Shown piece after piece: positions 11,159 to 21,627 of a stretch of 64,000 nucleotides of DNA (its first letter is position 1; every line of letters starts with the position of its first letter). The notes under the pieces are model-generated. The model saw only the letters and a program-made list of their open reading frames with translations. It was not told the origin of the DNA and made no database searches. The translations under genes and the position numbers were made by a program. The stretch comes from Symbiodinium microadriaticum. Taxonomy: Eukaryota; Sar; Dinophyceae; Suessiales; Symbiodiniaceae. The stretch is taken from the NCBI GenBank assembly GCA_001939145.1, contig LSRX01000137.1:504745-568744 (forward strand). Reading direction: 5' to 3'.

Positions 11159-11883
11159 GTTTACGGTTTAGGATTTAGGGTTTAGGGTTTAGAGGCCTCA
11201 ACAGGGTTTCGGGCTGTACCAGACTATAATTATGAGAGATTAGAAGGAGCAGGCTTTAAGGAAAGGACTTATTATTGTAACTAGTCAAAGTAGTTGACCA
11301 AGTCTCTTGCCAGGTACGTGGACCCTCAGGAAGATGTCAAGGTCACTTATTCCGCCACAGACTCACATTGTGAAGTACCACCAAACCTATATGGCTCGAA
11401 ATCCCCAAAGCTCAAACCCTGAACTCTACTGGTTGCCTTTGAAGGTTGAAATTGAAAGTACAACTCCCCCCAAAACACCCCCCCCGAATGTACTATTATT
11501 ATAAGTATTATGACTATTATTATTAGTATATTATTATTGTTATTATTATTGTTATGATTATTAAGGCCTGATCCCTCCCTCATGTCCTGCGCCCTGTCCA
11601 CGGCACAACGGTCTTGTACCTGGAAATGCTCGTGAAACGGTTGTTTAGGCCCCTATATGAAGTCTAGCCTACCTTACTGGTTACCCCGGGCAGTGAGGTC
11701 CAGGGTGTAATGTCCGGGGTTAAGGGACTTGGGTTCAAGGGCTAGCCAGAAACCATAAACCCTAAAACCCTAAACCCTAAAATGCCCTAAACCCCAAAAG
11801 CCTAAACCCTAAAGCCTAAAGCCCTAAACCCAACAAGCCCTAAACCCTCAACCTAAGGACCCCTTTTCAAGCTTAAGCCATCC

Positions 11884-11939
11884 TCCTGGGATCTTCGAGT
11901 CCATGGGGAGAGGCCCATGCTCCTCCAAATCGCCCACTG
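11884..11939 (-). CDS. Exon-like island, unrecognised
   Basis: The minus strand reads VGDLEEHGPLPMDSKIPG after an acceptor-like CCCTCAG. C-rich repeat on the left (11750-11850), G-rich on the right (11944 on). Confidence 0.45.
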
Positions 11940-12520
11940 CTGAGGGTTTAAGGTTTAGGGTTTTAGGTTTAGTGTTTCAGGGTCGAGGGCTTAAGGTTCA
12001 GGATTTAACGTTCAGGGTTTAAGGTTTAAGGTTTCAAGGTATAGTGCTTAAGGTTCAGGGTTTATGGGTTAGGGTTTAAGTCGCAGGCGTGCCTGGAGCC
12101 AGATCAACCACTCACCCGGACAGTTAAGTCCTAGATGCAAGCCCGATGGGCCTTATGTACCTATATAGTAGACGGTTTAGGGTTTAGGGTTAGAATGTAG
12201 CGTTAGAAATTACTAGTATGATTTAGGGAAGAAGGTCCCATAACAGTACATAGGAACCTTTGGGAAGGCAAAATCGGTCGTGGAGCCTGCGGCTTTCGGG
12301 TAGGATCCTGTGGTTTAAGGACATCCGCAGAATCATAGGATTCATAGTCCATAAAAGCGAAACCTCAAAAGGGAAGAACCCGGGCGCTATATTTTCTTAG
12401 CTCCCGACATTATCCAAAGAAGCAGGAGCTTCCAGTGACAAAAGATGGGGCCTTAGCCTTAAACCCGAACCCAGAGCCCGACCCTAAACCCTAAACCCTA
12501 CTTATGGTTTAGGTCCTCAC

Positions 12521-12628
12521 CTTAAGGACGAAAAGACCCTAAAAGGGTTTAGGGTTCATATACCATATAGGGATTCATAGTAGATGGATGTAGGGCCCCA
12601 ACTTTTAAGGGTTATTCGGTCCTTAAGG
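12521..12628. repeat. Inverted-repeat element, family 5, copy b
   Basis: CTTAAGGACGAAAAGACCCT at the left, GGTTATTCGGTCCTTAAGG at the right. It lies about 20 bases from the exon-like island at 12649-12729, in its downstream intron. Confidence 0.75.
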
Positions 12629-12648
12629 CATGAGGTCTGGGGAAGACC

Positions 12649-12729
12649 CTGCGCCCCGAGCACCACGCGGCGCTCGGCAAGTTGCAGCGCCCGGCGTGCT
12701 GCCACAAGGTTGGCGTCCGGCTTCGAGGA
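12649..12729 (-). CDS. Exon-like island, 27 codons, coiled coil
   Basis: The minus strand reads SSKPDANLVAARRALQLAER then RVVLGAQ, exactly 81 bases, between an acceptor-like TGTTTCAG and a following GGTCTT. High G/C at third positions. TTTAGGG-like repeat begins 15 bases to the right. Same style of sequence as the other minus-strand islands. Confidence 0.55.
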
Positions 12730-13147
12730 CTGAAACAGATTCAGGGCGTTTGGCGTTTAAGGTTTAGGTTTTGGGTTTACTATAAGGGTTTATAAAGGGT
12801 TATATAAGGGTTATACTACAAAGGTTCTATAAGGGTTACTGTAAGGGTTCTGTCAGGGTTGTGGATTTATTGTTTTGGGTTGTTAGAGCCTGGTTAGGGG
12901 TTTAATGCTGACATCTGCCCCAGGGTTTGGGATTAGGGTTTAGGGTTTATAGGGTTTAGGGTTTAGGGTTCCAAACGGGGCTTTGGGCGTCTGGAAATGT
13001 GGGTATTTGTGATCTTAGAGGCTCGCGGCAGCAAGAACGAATCTAAGGGTGTGACTAACTAGTGATAACTGATGAGCTTAAAGTCCAATTCAGGTCATAC
13101 TGACCTATATCCCAGCACTCTATCACTTTACTCCATCAGGCAAACCG

Positions 13148-13655
13148 TCAAGATTTGGGATGAGACCTTTCAAATGGGATTCGGGTGTAGGAAGTGATGT
13201 GGGAGATACCAACAGAAACCATTACAGTTATTCCTGGTTTGAAAACCCCAAATACGAGGTGGGTACTTCTGAAGCAAGAATGTTGGCTGGCGGGGATTTC
13301 ACGACTCTGCAAGGGGCGCCTGCTGTTCCGGGATTGAGTTATACTGTTGAAGCCTGGGTAAGCACTCAATTGGTCAACTCCTGGGTGCGACTCATAGCTT
13401 GATGGATTGGGAAGGCAGATCTCTTGTGCTTGGGCGAGTCCGAGCCAGAGCTGTGCGCATCGTACGCACGCGCACACGTCGCTTTGGCGTCGCCGGCGTG
13501 GGCACAGGGGGGTGCCATGATTCTCCTGTGGCGCGTCCTGGGTCCATCAACTCAATATCTGATGGCATGGCATCAAAAAGTCCATGATGCTCCTGAGAGA
13601 ACAGCTTGCAAACGAAGCCTGCAATGAACATATCGTCCGGCTTCCCCATGTGCAA
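13148..13655. CDS. Unique stretch with competing ORFs
   Basis: A plus frame (13160-13402) contains NHYSYSWFENPKYEVG and GLSYTVEAWVS; a minus frame (13392-13655) starts MHMGKPDDMFIAGFVCKLF. Both have acceptable codon use and no repeat content. I cannot choose between them and recognise neither. Confidence 0.3.
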
Positions 13656-13914
13656 GACGAAATTGATGACCCTCTAAAAAGCTCACAGGGCATTTGAGGC
13701 TCTCTCTCCTGAACCACACTTCTCGTCGAAGCAGGCCGGCATGTCGCTTCACCCTAAACCCTAAACCCTAAACACCTAAACTCCTAAACCTCTAAACCCT
13801 GAACCCTAAACCCTAAACCCCTAAACCCTTAAACCCTAAACCCTAAACCCTACACCGTGATGTCTGCAGGTGGAGCAGGCCCCTGCTTGCACCTCAGCAG
13901 AGCCCATTGAGGCT

Positions 13915-13917
13915 ATC

Positions 13918-13958
<41 letters not shown>

Positions 13959-14046
13959 CTATACATATATATATATACACATACATACATACATACATAC
14001 ATACATACATACATACATACATACACATACATACATACATACATAC
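13915..14046. repeat. CT then TA then TACA microsatellite
   Basis: (CT)n at 13915-13955, (TA)n, then (CATA)n to 14046. The island before it (13870-13912) reads VEQAPACTSAEPIEA on the plus strand after CTGCAG, or ASMGSAEVQAGACST on the minus strand; undecided. Confidence 0.9.
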
Positions 14047-14285
14047 CCTGAGCCGAAACCTTCTACTGTAGCTTAAATACCCACTATCAAAGACTGTACC
14101 GAACCTGTTATGAAGGGAATGGGTCCTGGTAAGCCCGAACCCTAAAGCCTGAAGCCCTAATCCAACGAAGCCTACAATGACAACCCTCAACCCTAAACCC
14201 TCAACCCCTGCAACCTAATCCCACTTCAACCCAGGAGTCTTCTCGAATCTTTAAATTACTAAACCTCAAACCCTGGAGCCTAAGC

Positions 14286-14388
14286 CTTACTCCCCCAATA
14301 TGCAAGGGAACTAAAAGAACAAACTTTTTGATTGCGACTAAATTCTAAGAACCCAACAAGTTTAAAGGCTGGGCATTGGGAAACTAAG
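14286..14388. repeat. Inverted-repeat element, family 7, copy b
   Basis: CTTACTCCCCCAATATGC at the left, GGGCATTGGGAAACTAAG at the right, with the family core TTCTAAGAACCCAACAAG. Confidence 0.6.
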
Positions 14389-14420
14389 AAACCCTAAAAC
14401 CTGACCACCCCCCCTCCCCC

Positions 14421-14510
14421 TCGAGCACACAAGTCTCCTCCTCCTCAGCGGTGGTGCATCCCCCACCGCCTTCCTCTGAAGGTTGTGCGGAGCCTGGGAC
14501 GGGATCTTCT
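14421..14510 (-). CDS. Exon-like island, acidic linker
   Basis: The minus strand reads EDPVPGSAQPSEEGGGGCTT then AEEEETCVLE. The plus strand is also open (Ser/Pro-rich), so strand is inferred from neighbours. A family-2 element starts about 20 bases to the right. Confidence 0.35.
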
Positions 14511-14530
14511 TTCGCGGGTCTTGTACATGG

Positions 14531-14660
14531 CGGGTCGGGGGACTTAGTAAGCAGTCATTCTATAGACTTCTAAGTATCACAACCCCAATTAGGATCCCTT
14601 TTAGGGTTCTTGTAATTCGACTTACCACGCACTTACTAAGTCCCCCGACCCTCCAAGTAG
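14531..14660. repeat. Inverted-repeat element, family 2, copy a
   Basis: GGGTCGGGGGACTTAGTAAG at the left, CTTACTAAGTCCCCCGACCC at the right: near-perfect 20-base terminal inverted repeats with TATAGACTTCTAAGTATCAC inside. Copies at 22564, 22801, 23972, 26825, 27551 and 31543. Confidence 0.85.
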
Positions 14661-14927
14661 GGCTTTTGAGGTGCAGGGCTCAGGGTTTATGGTGCTTTCA
14701 GGGTGCTATGGAGTTCTATAGGTTTTATCGGGATGCTGATTTTTTGCAGGTCTGGACAAGCTCCCTGCATAGAAGAGTCTTTAATCTGCCTTGGAACTTT
14801 AGGTTTAGGGGCTTAGTTTAGGGTTTAGGGTTTAGGGTTGAGGGTTTAGGGTTTAGGGGTTAGATCCTAGACCGGAACCCTAAACCCTAAACCCTAACCT
14901 AAATGCAGAATACACTGAAAGCCCATA

Positions 14928-15041
14928 ATACTGTTGATGATATAAATCCTGCATTTCCTTAAGGACCCTAAAGACGCTAAATTATGGGAGTTATGGTATA
15001 TTCCTTATTATGGGTGATGCAGGATATATACCATCACCCGT
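14928..15041. repeat. Inverted-repeat element, family 3, copy c
   Basis: TGTTGATGATATAAATCCTG at the left and GCAGGATATATACCATCACC at the right, opposite internal orientation to copy b. Confidence 0.7.
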
Positions 15042-16607
15042 ACTAATGTCTTTATAGTGGCCTTCTGTGCCTTTGCTTGTCTGACTCCGTGATATTTGGT
15101 GTCTTTGTTCGTCTTTAGTTGTTTGTACTTGCGTCTTATTGGTCCTGGTCTCTGTTTGTATGGCATCATGCTGAGAAACTGATATCTGCTGATACAAGCC
15201 CTCCAGGAATCTAAACCTCGAGGATCCAAGCTGCAAAGAGGTTCAATGAATCCGGTGGCCCGCTGTACCTACCAACGTCTGTGATAAACGCGCGGATTGG
15301 CTTGGAGGTCTATGGTTTGGGGACATCAAATCGATCGGCCCTCTAAATCTCCGTGCCCTCCTTCTCTCTGTCCTGCTCCAATCCTCTCCGATCTTGACAT
15401 GTCACGTCAGCATGCTAGGTTAGGGGCCCTTAAGACGGGGTGAGCACAGGCGGGATATGATTAATCCATTCGAACGGGCTTCTGCCGGCATCCCACAAAG
15501 TCTTTGCATCGGCTGCACTGATGCCCACGGTTTAGGGTTCAGGGATTTTAGGGGTTTAGGGTTTAGGATTTAGGGTTTAGGGGTTTAGGGGTTTAGGGTT
15601 TAGGGTTTAGGGGTTTAGGGTATATGCGAGTCCTGCCCTGGACCGGATTCCGCAGTTTTTAGGCTTCATCTCACGGCCGCAGCCTGAATGAAATGGGCAG
15701 ATAGGCTGCGTGCCCAAGGCGATAAGAACCCTGCGCCAGAACCCTAAAACCCAAGTCCTGAACCTTGAATAAACCCCAATCCGACCGTAGTCTTGGGGTC
15801 GAAAACCCCGAGAGAGAGGTTCGGCCCGACTGAGTAGCACGGTCGCCGATTTCCGGAAGCCCGAAACTGAATTCAAAAATATTACAGCCCTGTCTGAAGC
15901 CTTAAGCATTAAACCCCATCTGAAAACCCAAAACATCCCTTCAGTAAGGCCCCTATATTACATTAAACTCCAAATCCCCAACATCTCCGAAAACCCTAAA
16001 CTGAGCTTCGAGGCAACTTGCAGCCTTTGCCTCAAACCTTACTCCTTATAAACATCGTCCCCTGAACCCCAAAAATGTCGAAATGATAGTCGTATTGCAG
16101 GAGAGAGGCAACTCCAAAATTTCCAAGGCTCCACTGTTCAGCCTTAAATGCCGATTAAAACTTAGCTGACTTCTGTACCCCTCCGAAAAAGTAACATCTA
16201 GCCTACTTATTGTAGTTCATATAGAAACTCAAAAAGTTAAAGTCCTATGGCCTAAACCCCAAACCCCAAACCCTAAACCCCAAACCCTAAACCCCAAACC
16301 CTAAACCCCAAACCTCAAACCCTAGACCCTAGGGGCTCAGGGCCCAAAGAAGGTTGTAGACCCCCTCCAGCCCAAACAAGGAACCTTTCAATTCTGGTAG
16401 GATTACATAAGCCCCAAAACAGTCAAAGGTTACCTACCCAGCCCAAAACCCTAAACCCTAAACCCTAAACCCTCAATCCTAAACCCTAAACCCCAAACCC
16501 CAAACCCCAAACCCTAAACCCCAAACTCTAAACCCTAAACCCTAAACCCCAAACCTTATAGAACCCTTTAAGGAACCCTTTAAGGAACCCTTTAAACCCT
16601 TAAATGC
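15042..16607. other. Stretch without recognised gene
   Basis: Mixed unique sequence (15060-15520), telomere-like blocks at 15530-15630 and 16250-16330, and scattered C-rich repeat. A motif at 16195-16256 (GCCTACTTATTGTAGTTCAT and on) recurs at 21722-21780. Minus frames at 14991-15236 and 15607-15936 are open but unrecognised. Confidence 0.4.
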
Positions 16608-16656
16608 TGATTCTAAACCGACTCCCAGGGCTGAGCTTCGGGGCCACTTTCATCTC
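16608..16656 (-). CDS. Exon-like island downstream of the family-9 intron
   Basis: The minus strand after AGAGCCAG reads in one frame GDESGPEAQPWESV. It continues the acidic style of the island at 16862-16917, from which it is separated by exactly one inverted-repeat element. Confidence 0.35.
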
Positions 16657-16864
16657 CCTGGCTCTTAGTAGGGGAATGGGGGGATGGATCCCTATGATAG
16701 TCGGCTTAGGGTTTAGGGTTTAGAGTTTAGGGTTTAGGGGTTAGGGGTTAGCGTTTAGGGTTTAGGGTTTAGGGTTTAGGGGGGACTGGATCCCTATGAT
16801 AGCCCCTTAAGGTCCACTATAGTAGTCCCAATAACCCATTCCCCCATTCCTTACTAAGAACCAG
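16657..16864 (-). repeat. Inverted-repeat element acting as an intron (family 9)
   Basis: On the minus strand it begins GTTCTTAGTAAGGAATGGGG and ends CCATTCCCCTACTAAGAGCCAG-like sequence: the terminal inverted repeats themselves supply a GT donor and an AG acceptor. Inner repeats GGGGCTATCATAGGGATCC are mirrored too, and telomere-like repeat sits in the centre. Coding-like islands abut both ends. This is the structure expected of an introner. Confidence 0.6.
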
Positions 16865-16917
16865 TCTTTCATCGCCGGCGCTTGCCGCCTCCGCTTGGGC
16901 AACGGCATCCTCCAGTT
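16862..16917 (-). CDS. Exon-like island, coiled coil
   Basis: The minus strand reads KLEDAVAQAEAASAGDERL up to the GT of the family-9 element. TTTAGGG-like repeat lies on its right. Confidence 0.5.
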
Positions 16918-16966
16918 TTAGGTCTCTAGGGCTTTAGGATTTAGGCTTTAGGCTTTAGGTGTTTTC

Positions 16967-17067
16967 NNNNNNNNNNNNNNNNNNNNNNNNNNNNNNNNNN
17001 NNNNNNNNNNNNNNNNNNNNNNNNNNNNNNNNNNNNNNNNNNNNNNNNNNNNNNNNNNNNNNNNNNN
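16967..17067. other. Assembly gap (N)
   Basis: A run of 101 undetermined bases inside telomere-like repeat; the strand of the repeat flips across the gap from G-rich to C-rich. Confidence 0.99.
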
Positions 17068-17099
17068 CCTAAACCCCCTAAGCCCTGAACCCACCCTAA

Positions 17100-17192
17100 A
17101 GAAAGCAAGCAGAGACCTTCAGAACAGCGCCCAGGACGATGCCTGCCCTGGTCGACCTCGCGGCCTTGGGCACCCTCGAAGAGGCAGCCGGT
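17100..17192. CDS. Exon-like island, strand uncertain
   Basis: C-rich repeat on the left, G-rich on the right, high GC. The plus strand reads MPALVDLAALGTLEEAAGAC; two minus frames are also open. The start GCAGAGACCTTCAGAACAGC resembles 352-379, suggesting a duplicated piece. Confidence 0.3.
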
Positions 17193-17885
17193 GCTTGTTT
17201 AGGGTTTGGGGTTTAGGGCTTACGGCTTGGGGTTTAGGGTTTGGGGTTTAGGGGTTCAGGGTTGATGAGGGTTTATCAATCCGTCTTGTTCCTGATGATT
17301 GTAACTGTTTAGGTTTGTTGATTTTGATAATTTTTGAAGGGAACTCCTCTTCGCCTCCTTCTTATTGCTGCCAGTCGTTATTTGCACCGTTGGTCTTGGT
17401 CATGCTTTCAGAATGGTAGCTTTATTCTGATGATGAGGTTGCTTTAGTTGTCATGGTAGAGGATTAGAGTCCAGGGTTTGCGGTCGTCATTGGGCGAGTT
17501 GCTTGAGCGGTGTGCTGGCTTGGCTGGTGTTGTGAGTTTAGAGGGTTTGCACACCACCCTAAACCCTAAAACCCTAAACCCTAAACCCTAAACCCTGAAC
17601 CCCTAAGCCCTAAGCCCTGAACCTTTGGGGTTTCTGGGTTGCGGCTTAGGATTTCGGGGCTTTCCAGAGGTTGCTGGCCTAGCTCCCTGAACCGTAAAAC
17701 CCCAAGCCCTAACCCCTGCTTTAGGGTTTAGGGTTTTAGGTTTCGGGTTTTGGGGTCTAGGGTTTAGGGTTTAGGGTTTAAGGTGTAGGGTTTTGGGGTT
17801 TAGGGTTTAGGATTTAGGGTTTTGGGGTTTGGGGTTTAGGGGTTTAGGGGTTTAGGGGTTTAGGAGTTTAGGGGTTTAGGGTTTC

Positions 17886-17951
17886 AAGTCTACCGCCACT
17901 CTCCAGAGATGCTGGGCAGTGCGGCTAAGCTGAACGCTTATCAAGGACATG
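17886..17951. CDS. Exon-like island next to a family-1 element
   Basis: The plus strand reads YRHSPEMLGSAAKLNAYQG; the minus strand reads SLISVQLSRTAQHLWRVAVD. It ends where the family-1 element begins. Strand uncertain; the minus strand is preferred because neighbours are on it. Confidence 0.3.
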
Positions 17952-18072
17952 CCCGGAGAGCCCAATACCCCTTAATTAAGGAATATATACCTTAAATCAT
18001 AATATTAAGGCCCTTATAAATAATTTAAGGTCAGGTATATTCCCTAATTAAGGTGTAATGGGCTCTTTGGGG
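17952..18072. repeat. Inverted-repeat element, family 1, copy b
   Basis: CCCGGAGAGCCCAATACCCC at the left, GTAATGGGCTCTTTGGGG at the right, central palindrome around AATATTAAGGCCCTTATA. Confidence 0.85.
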
Positions 18073-18131
18073 TCCCGACCGTCTCCAAGAAGGACACTGC
18101 AACGTGTCCGGACGCGAGCCCGAGAACAGAC
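18073..18131 (-). CDS. Exon-like island between two family-1 elements
   Basis: The minus strand reads ESVLGLASGHVAVSFLETVG; the plus strand reads VPTVSKKDTATCPDASPRTD. Both are open across the whole gap between elements. The GC-rich composition contrasts with the AT-rich elements on both sides. Confidence 0.35.
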
Positions 18132-18414
18132 TCAAAGAGCCCAATACACCGTAATTAAGGAATATACCTTGACCCCATGGGACCCCACAGAGCCCAATAC
18201 ACCTCAATTAAGGAATATACCTTAAACTATAGGGCCTTAATATTAGGATTTGAATTTAAGGTATATTCCTTCTTGGTTCATAGGTAGCCTCTTTATAATA
18301 AGGGTACCCTTTTTCCTACTATTCGGTTTTAGTAAAGGGGTCCTAAAATAAAAAGGGGCAAAAGGGTACCACTCAGGGACCTAGCCTTAATTAAGGAGTA
18401 TTTGGCTCTCTGGG
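18132..18414. repeat. Family-1 half copy plus full copy with a nested insertion
   Basis: A half copy (18132-18170) is followed by a full copy starting CACAGAGCCCAATACACC (18186) and ending GGAGTATTTGGCTCTCTGGG (18414). Its right arm is split by about 110 bases (near 18272-18386) that carry their own inverted repeats (AAGGGTACCCTTTTT and its partner AAAAAGGGGCAAAAGGGTACC): an element inside an element. Confidence 0.7.
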
Positions 18415-18521
18415 CATGGCCTCAGTAGACTGCAAGCGGAAGCTTGCGGAAAAGTGCGATCGCCAGGTCGAAGCATCATGGTTTGCCTTTAAAAAATACG
18501 CGTTGCCATCCGGTAGCAAGA
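18415..18521 (-). CDS. Exon-like island abutting a family-1 element
   Basis: The minus strand reads VLLPDGNAYFLKANHDASTW then RSHFSASFRLQSTEAMP; the plus strand reads MASVDCKRKLAEKCDRQVEA and on, also fully open. C-rich repeat lies to the right instead of the left, unlike most islands. The minus strand is preferred because neighbours are on it. Confidence 0.35.
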
Positions 18522-19020
18522 CCCTAAACCCTAAAGCCTGAATCCCAAACTAAACCCAAACCCTAATTCCTAAACCCCAAACCCTAAACCCTGAACCCTG
18601 AACCCTAAACCCTGAACCCTAAAGTAAGAGAAGAAAGGCAGCCCAAAAAGGTTATTACAGGTTACCTACTCTAGGAAGTTGGGGCTCGGTTCTTAGGGCT
18701 TAGAGTCTAGAGTTTGGGATTAAGTCTTTGGGATTGAAGTTTAGGGCTTAGGGCTTAAAGTTTACGGGTTTAGGGTTCATGACCTGGTGGTGTCAAGGGG
18801 CCTGCACGGCGTAACGCTGCACCCGAAACCGATTTCAGGGTTTTGGGTGCAGGGTTTAGGGTTTAGGGTTCAGGGTTTTGGGTTTAGGGCTTAGGGTTTT
18901 GGTTTAGGGTGTGGGGTTTAGGGATGAGGGTTTAGGGTGTGGAGTTTATAGGGATTGGGGTTCAGGGTTTAGGGTTTCGGCTTTAGGGGTGCGGGTTTTC
19001 TCGGTTCGCGTCCGCCTACT

Positions 19021-19320
19021 TAAGGGCTAGATTGACTTAGTAAGTAGGGTTGTAATTGGGGATACAAGTGCTCTAAGTAGGGTTGTCCTAACTATGACCA
19101 ACTTACTTATAACCGTAGTTACGAAGTCACATGAGCCTTTAAGTACAGCAGCATTGTAAAGCCATTGAACCCCGAGAAGGTCGGAGCTTGAGTACAAGAG
19201 TGCTGAAACCCAAAACCCCACACCGTCCCACACCCTCAAACCCTTGCACATAGGGAAACCTTGCAGGAAGCCTTTCAAAGGGAATCCACCGACAAAAGAC
19301 ATGCAGTTTTCCCAAACTGT
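19021..19320. repeat. Degenerate family-2-like element and unique tail
   Basis: TTGACTTAGTAAGTAGGG at 19033 and a weak partner near 19110 suggest an old relative of family 2; a relative is also near 3365-3475. The 91-codon minus frame over 19027-19302 is probably chance. Confidence 0.4.
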
Positions 19321-19837
19321 TAGAAGGGCTTTGTAGCTTAGACGGCTAGGCTCATGGCGGGGGGCATCGAGCTTTAGACTCTTTGCTCGCAGGTTTAGGC
19401 TTTAGGATGGGTGTAGTGTAGGGTTTAGGGTTTAGGGTTTAGGCTTTAGGATGGGTTTAGGGTTTAGGGTTTTGAGGGTTTGGGGCATAGGTGGTTCTGA
19501 GTCATTATGAGACTTTGTGCTTAAGGTTTTGCAGGTTGTCGGTTCCACGGTTTAGGATGTAGGGTTTAAAGGTTCAGGGTTTAGGGTTTATGCTAAAAGC
19601 CGGAGCCAGAACCCAGGTTGGCACCAACCCGATTTCCCTCAAAAGGAGAGAAATGCTTGTGGCTCCCCCCAGCGCGCACATGTTAACCCGAACCCTAAAC
19701 CCTAAACCCTGAACCCTATAAATTCTAAACCCGAATCTGCGGACCCTAGAACGCCCTATAATCCCTAAACCCTAAAACCCAAACCCCAAAAAGCCCTAAA
19801 AACCCTAAAAAAAAAACCCAAAGCCCTAAAACCCGGC

Positions 19838-19906
19838 CTGTGCTTTCTGCAGCTCCGCCTGAGAGCGCTGCAGCGCCGCCATCTTGGCGGCCACATCCAT
19901 GGTCGC
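19838..19906 (-). CDS. Exon-like island, 23 codons, coiled coil
   Basis: The minus strand reads ATMDVAAKMAALQRSQAELQ then KAQ, exactly 69 bases, after GAAACCAG (acceptor) and before GCCGGGTTTTAGGG (GC donor leading straight into telomere-like repeat). C-rich repeat on the left, G-rich on the right. A diverged copy of its start lies at 20436-20463. Confidence 0.55.
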
Positions 19907-19974
19907 CTGGTTTCGGTTTCAGGGGGCCTTAAGGGGTTTAGGGGTTTAGGGGTTTAGGGTTTTAGGGTATTAAG

Positions 19975-20101
19975 GGAGACTACAGGTGGAGAGTTTAGGG
20001 TATATAGGGCTTCTGTAAGGCTTCTATAAGGCTTCTATAAGGTATATGGACCTTCTATAAGGCTCCTATGACGGTAACTACCCACCTGAAAATGTCCTAG
20101 A
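19975..20101. repeat. Inverted-repeat element, family 4, copy b
   Basis: Fullest copy: GACTACAGGTGGAGAGTTTA at the left to GGTAACTACCCACCTG at the right, with three tandem GGCTTCTATAA units inside. Confidence 0.8.
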
Positions 20102-20299
20102 GTAATAGCGTCTCTGGGGCTATACTGTAAAGGCCTGAAGAACTAGAATAGGGCTTGGGGGGAATTTCTACTAGACTTATGATAAGGAGCCCCCTGAATA
20201 GTATTGGTAATTTCCCTCGGCCCTAAACCCTAAATCCAAAACCCTAAACCCTAAGTATCCCGGCTTCTACATTAGGCGTCTCTGAAAGGTTTCTCCGAG

Positions 20300-20662
20300 G
20301 CTTACCTGGACCCTAAAGAACCGACCGTTTTAGGGTTGCTTACTATGATTTATTTTTCTCAGTCCTTGAAAAGGTAGGTTATTTGGTGGTTAAGCTACGC
20401 TTTAAAGCGTTTTGGTGTGTTTGGGTTCAGGCCTCCATGATCGCCTGGTGTAGGTTTCGAGGGGATCTTTCTAGGCCTTCACAGTGTCTTTCAAGAATCC
20501 TCTACGGCTGACGGCTTAGGGTTTTAGGGTTTAGGGTATCCTTTAAGGCTTACCTTAACCTGCCAAAACCTTCGTTTTGTGGGGTCCCTACAAGCACTCA
20601 GACTTCGGGTTCATAAGAAGAACCTACAAAAAAAAGCGAGTGATGGTAGGCTAAGGTAGGGC
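20300..20662. repeat. Two inverted-repeat elements, family 6, copies a and b
   Basis: Copy a (20300-20396): GCTTACCTGGACCCTAAAGA to AAAAGGTAGGTTATTTGGTGG. Copy b (20546-20662): GGCTTACCTTAACCTGCC to GGTAGGCTAAGGTAGG. Relatives at 21515-21627, 22356-22463, 26652-26746 and near 31405-31495. Confidence 0.6.
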
Positions 20663-20866
20663 CGGTAGGGTTTAGGCTTAGAGGGCTTTAGGTTTCAAAC
20701 GACGGCTTAAGGATACCTATCGTTAAGGGTTCTGCTAGGTGGCGTTCCTTTCACAGAAGGATTCCTGTAAATGCAAAGAGACTTTTAGGCGAGTCGCCAT
20801 CCAAAGGAAGAGTTCAACTACCGCCTCTGTGGATTACACCTCCAGGTAGCTGTGGTACGTAATGGC

Positions 20867-21416
20867 CTATGTACTGGAGGGCTTGGCGGGCTGGCGCAGT
20901 TTGGCCAGCAGCTGGCCCAACCACGGAGCATGTGGGGCGGACGAGCTCATCTGTCCGGTCGGCACTTCAATATCGAGTTGCGCTAAATTGCAGAGCACGT
21001 AAAACTGATCGACCTGCACTTCTGCAACCAGGGCGGCAATCCGGACCAGGTGCGAGATCGGCAAGTCGGCCACTGTTAACTTTGCCGACATGTAAATAAA
21101 CATAAATGAGTGCTTGGAGCTGCTTTCAGCAACTATCTTGCTTCTGATCCTCCTCAACGCTTGATAACAAACACGTGAAGGGCCGTCAGCTTCGTCGAAA
21201 GCCACCAACGCAATGGTATCTAAAAACCGCCAATCTCCTCCCTTCCACTTACTTAAGAGAAGATTGGTAAGGTTTGATGGCGTTATCACAATGGTCGCCG
21301 GTGAGTCCACTGGCGCCTCGGCCTTATCGGCCACTTTCAAGCCCACGGACAAAGCCACAGTGCTGAATTGTTGCCTGACGACTCCGCCACCGGCCGTTGT
21401 AGATGGCGGTATCGGA
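20867..21416 (-). CDS. DEAD-box helicase-like protein, C-terminal or broken piece
   Basis: DEAD-box proteins unwind RNA using ATP. The minus strand shows the central part of the first RecA-like domain in order: ATIVITPSNLTNLLLSKWKG (TPG region, motif Ib), FLDTIALVAFDEADG (motif II, DEAD), then FMFIYMSAKL where SAT of motif III would be (here SAK). The frame is open upstream of the first Met (VVRQQFSTVALSVGL) but I see no Q motif and no P-loop GxGKT, which must be on other exons or lost. The second RecA-like domain is absent: the frame stops about 60 codons after motif III. It could be a single exon of a split gene or a degraded copy. No telomere-like repeat occurs inside. Confidence 0.6.
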
Positions 21417-21514
21417 AATAGTGATGAGCTCGGCCCAAACCCTGAAGAACCTCTTGTCCCCTCAACTGTAGACCTTAGACAGGCTGGTCGTCTCTTTATC
21501 TGCTCATTATACTA

Positions 21515-21627
21515 CCTACTTACATACCTTAACCCACCGAAACCTAGTTTTTTTGTCCCTATGAATCCCATATTAGGGATCATAGTAAGAACCCACACAA
21601 AAGCGAGTTTTGGTAGGTTAAGGTATA
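21515..21627. repeat. Inverted-repeat element, family 6, copy c
   Basis: CTACTTACATACCTTAACCC at the left mirrored by GGTAGGTTAAGGTATAGC at the right; centre ATGAATCCCATATTAGGGATCATAG is itself palindromic. Confidence 0.65.
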
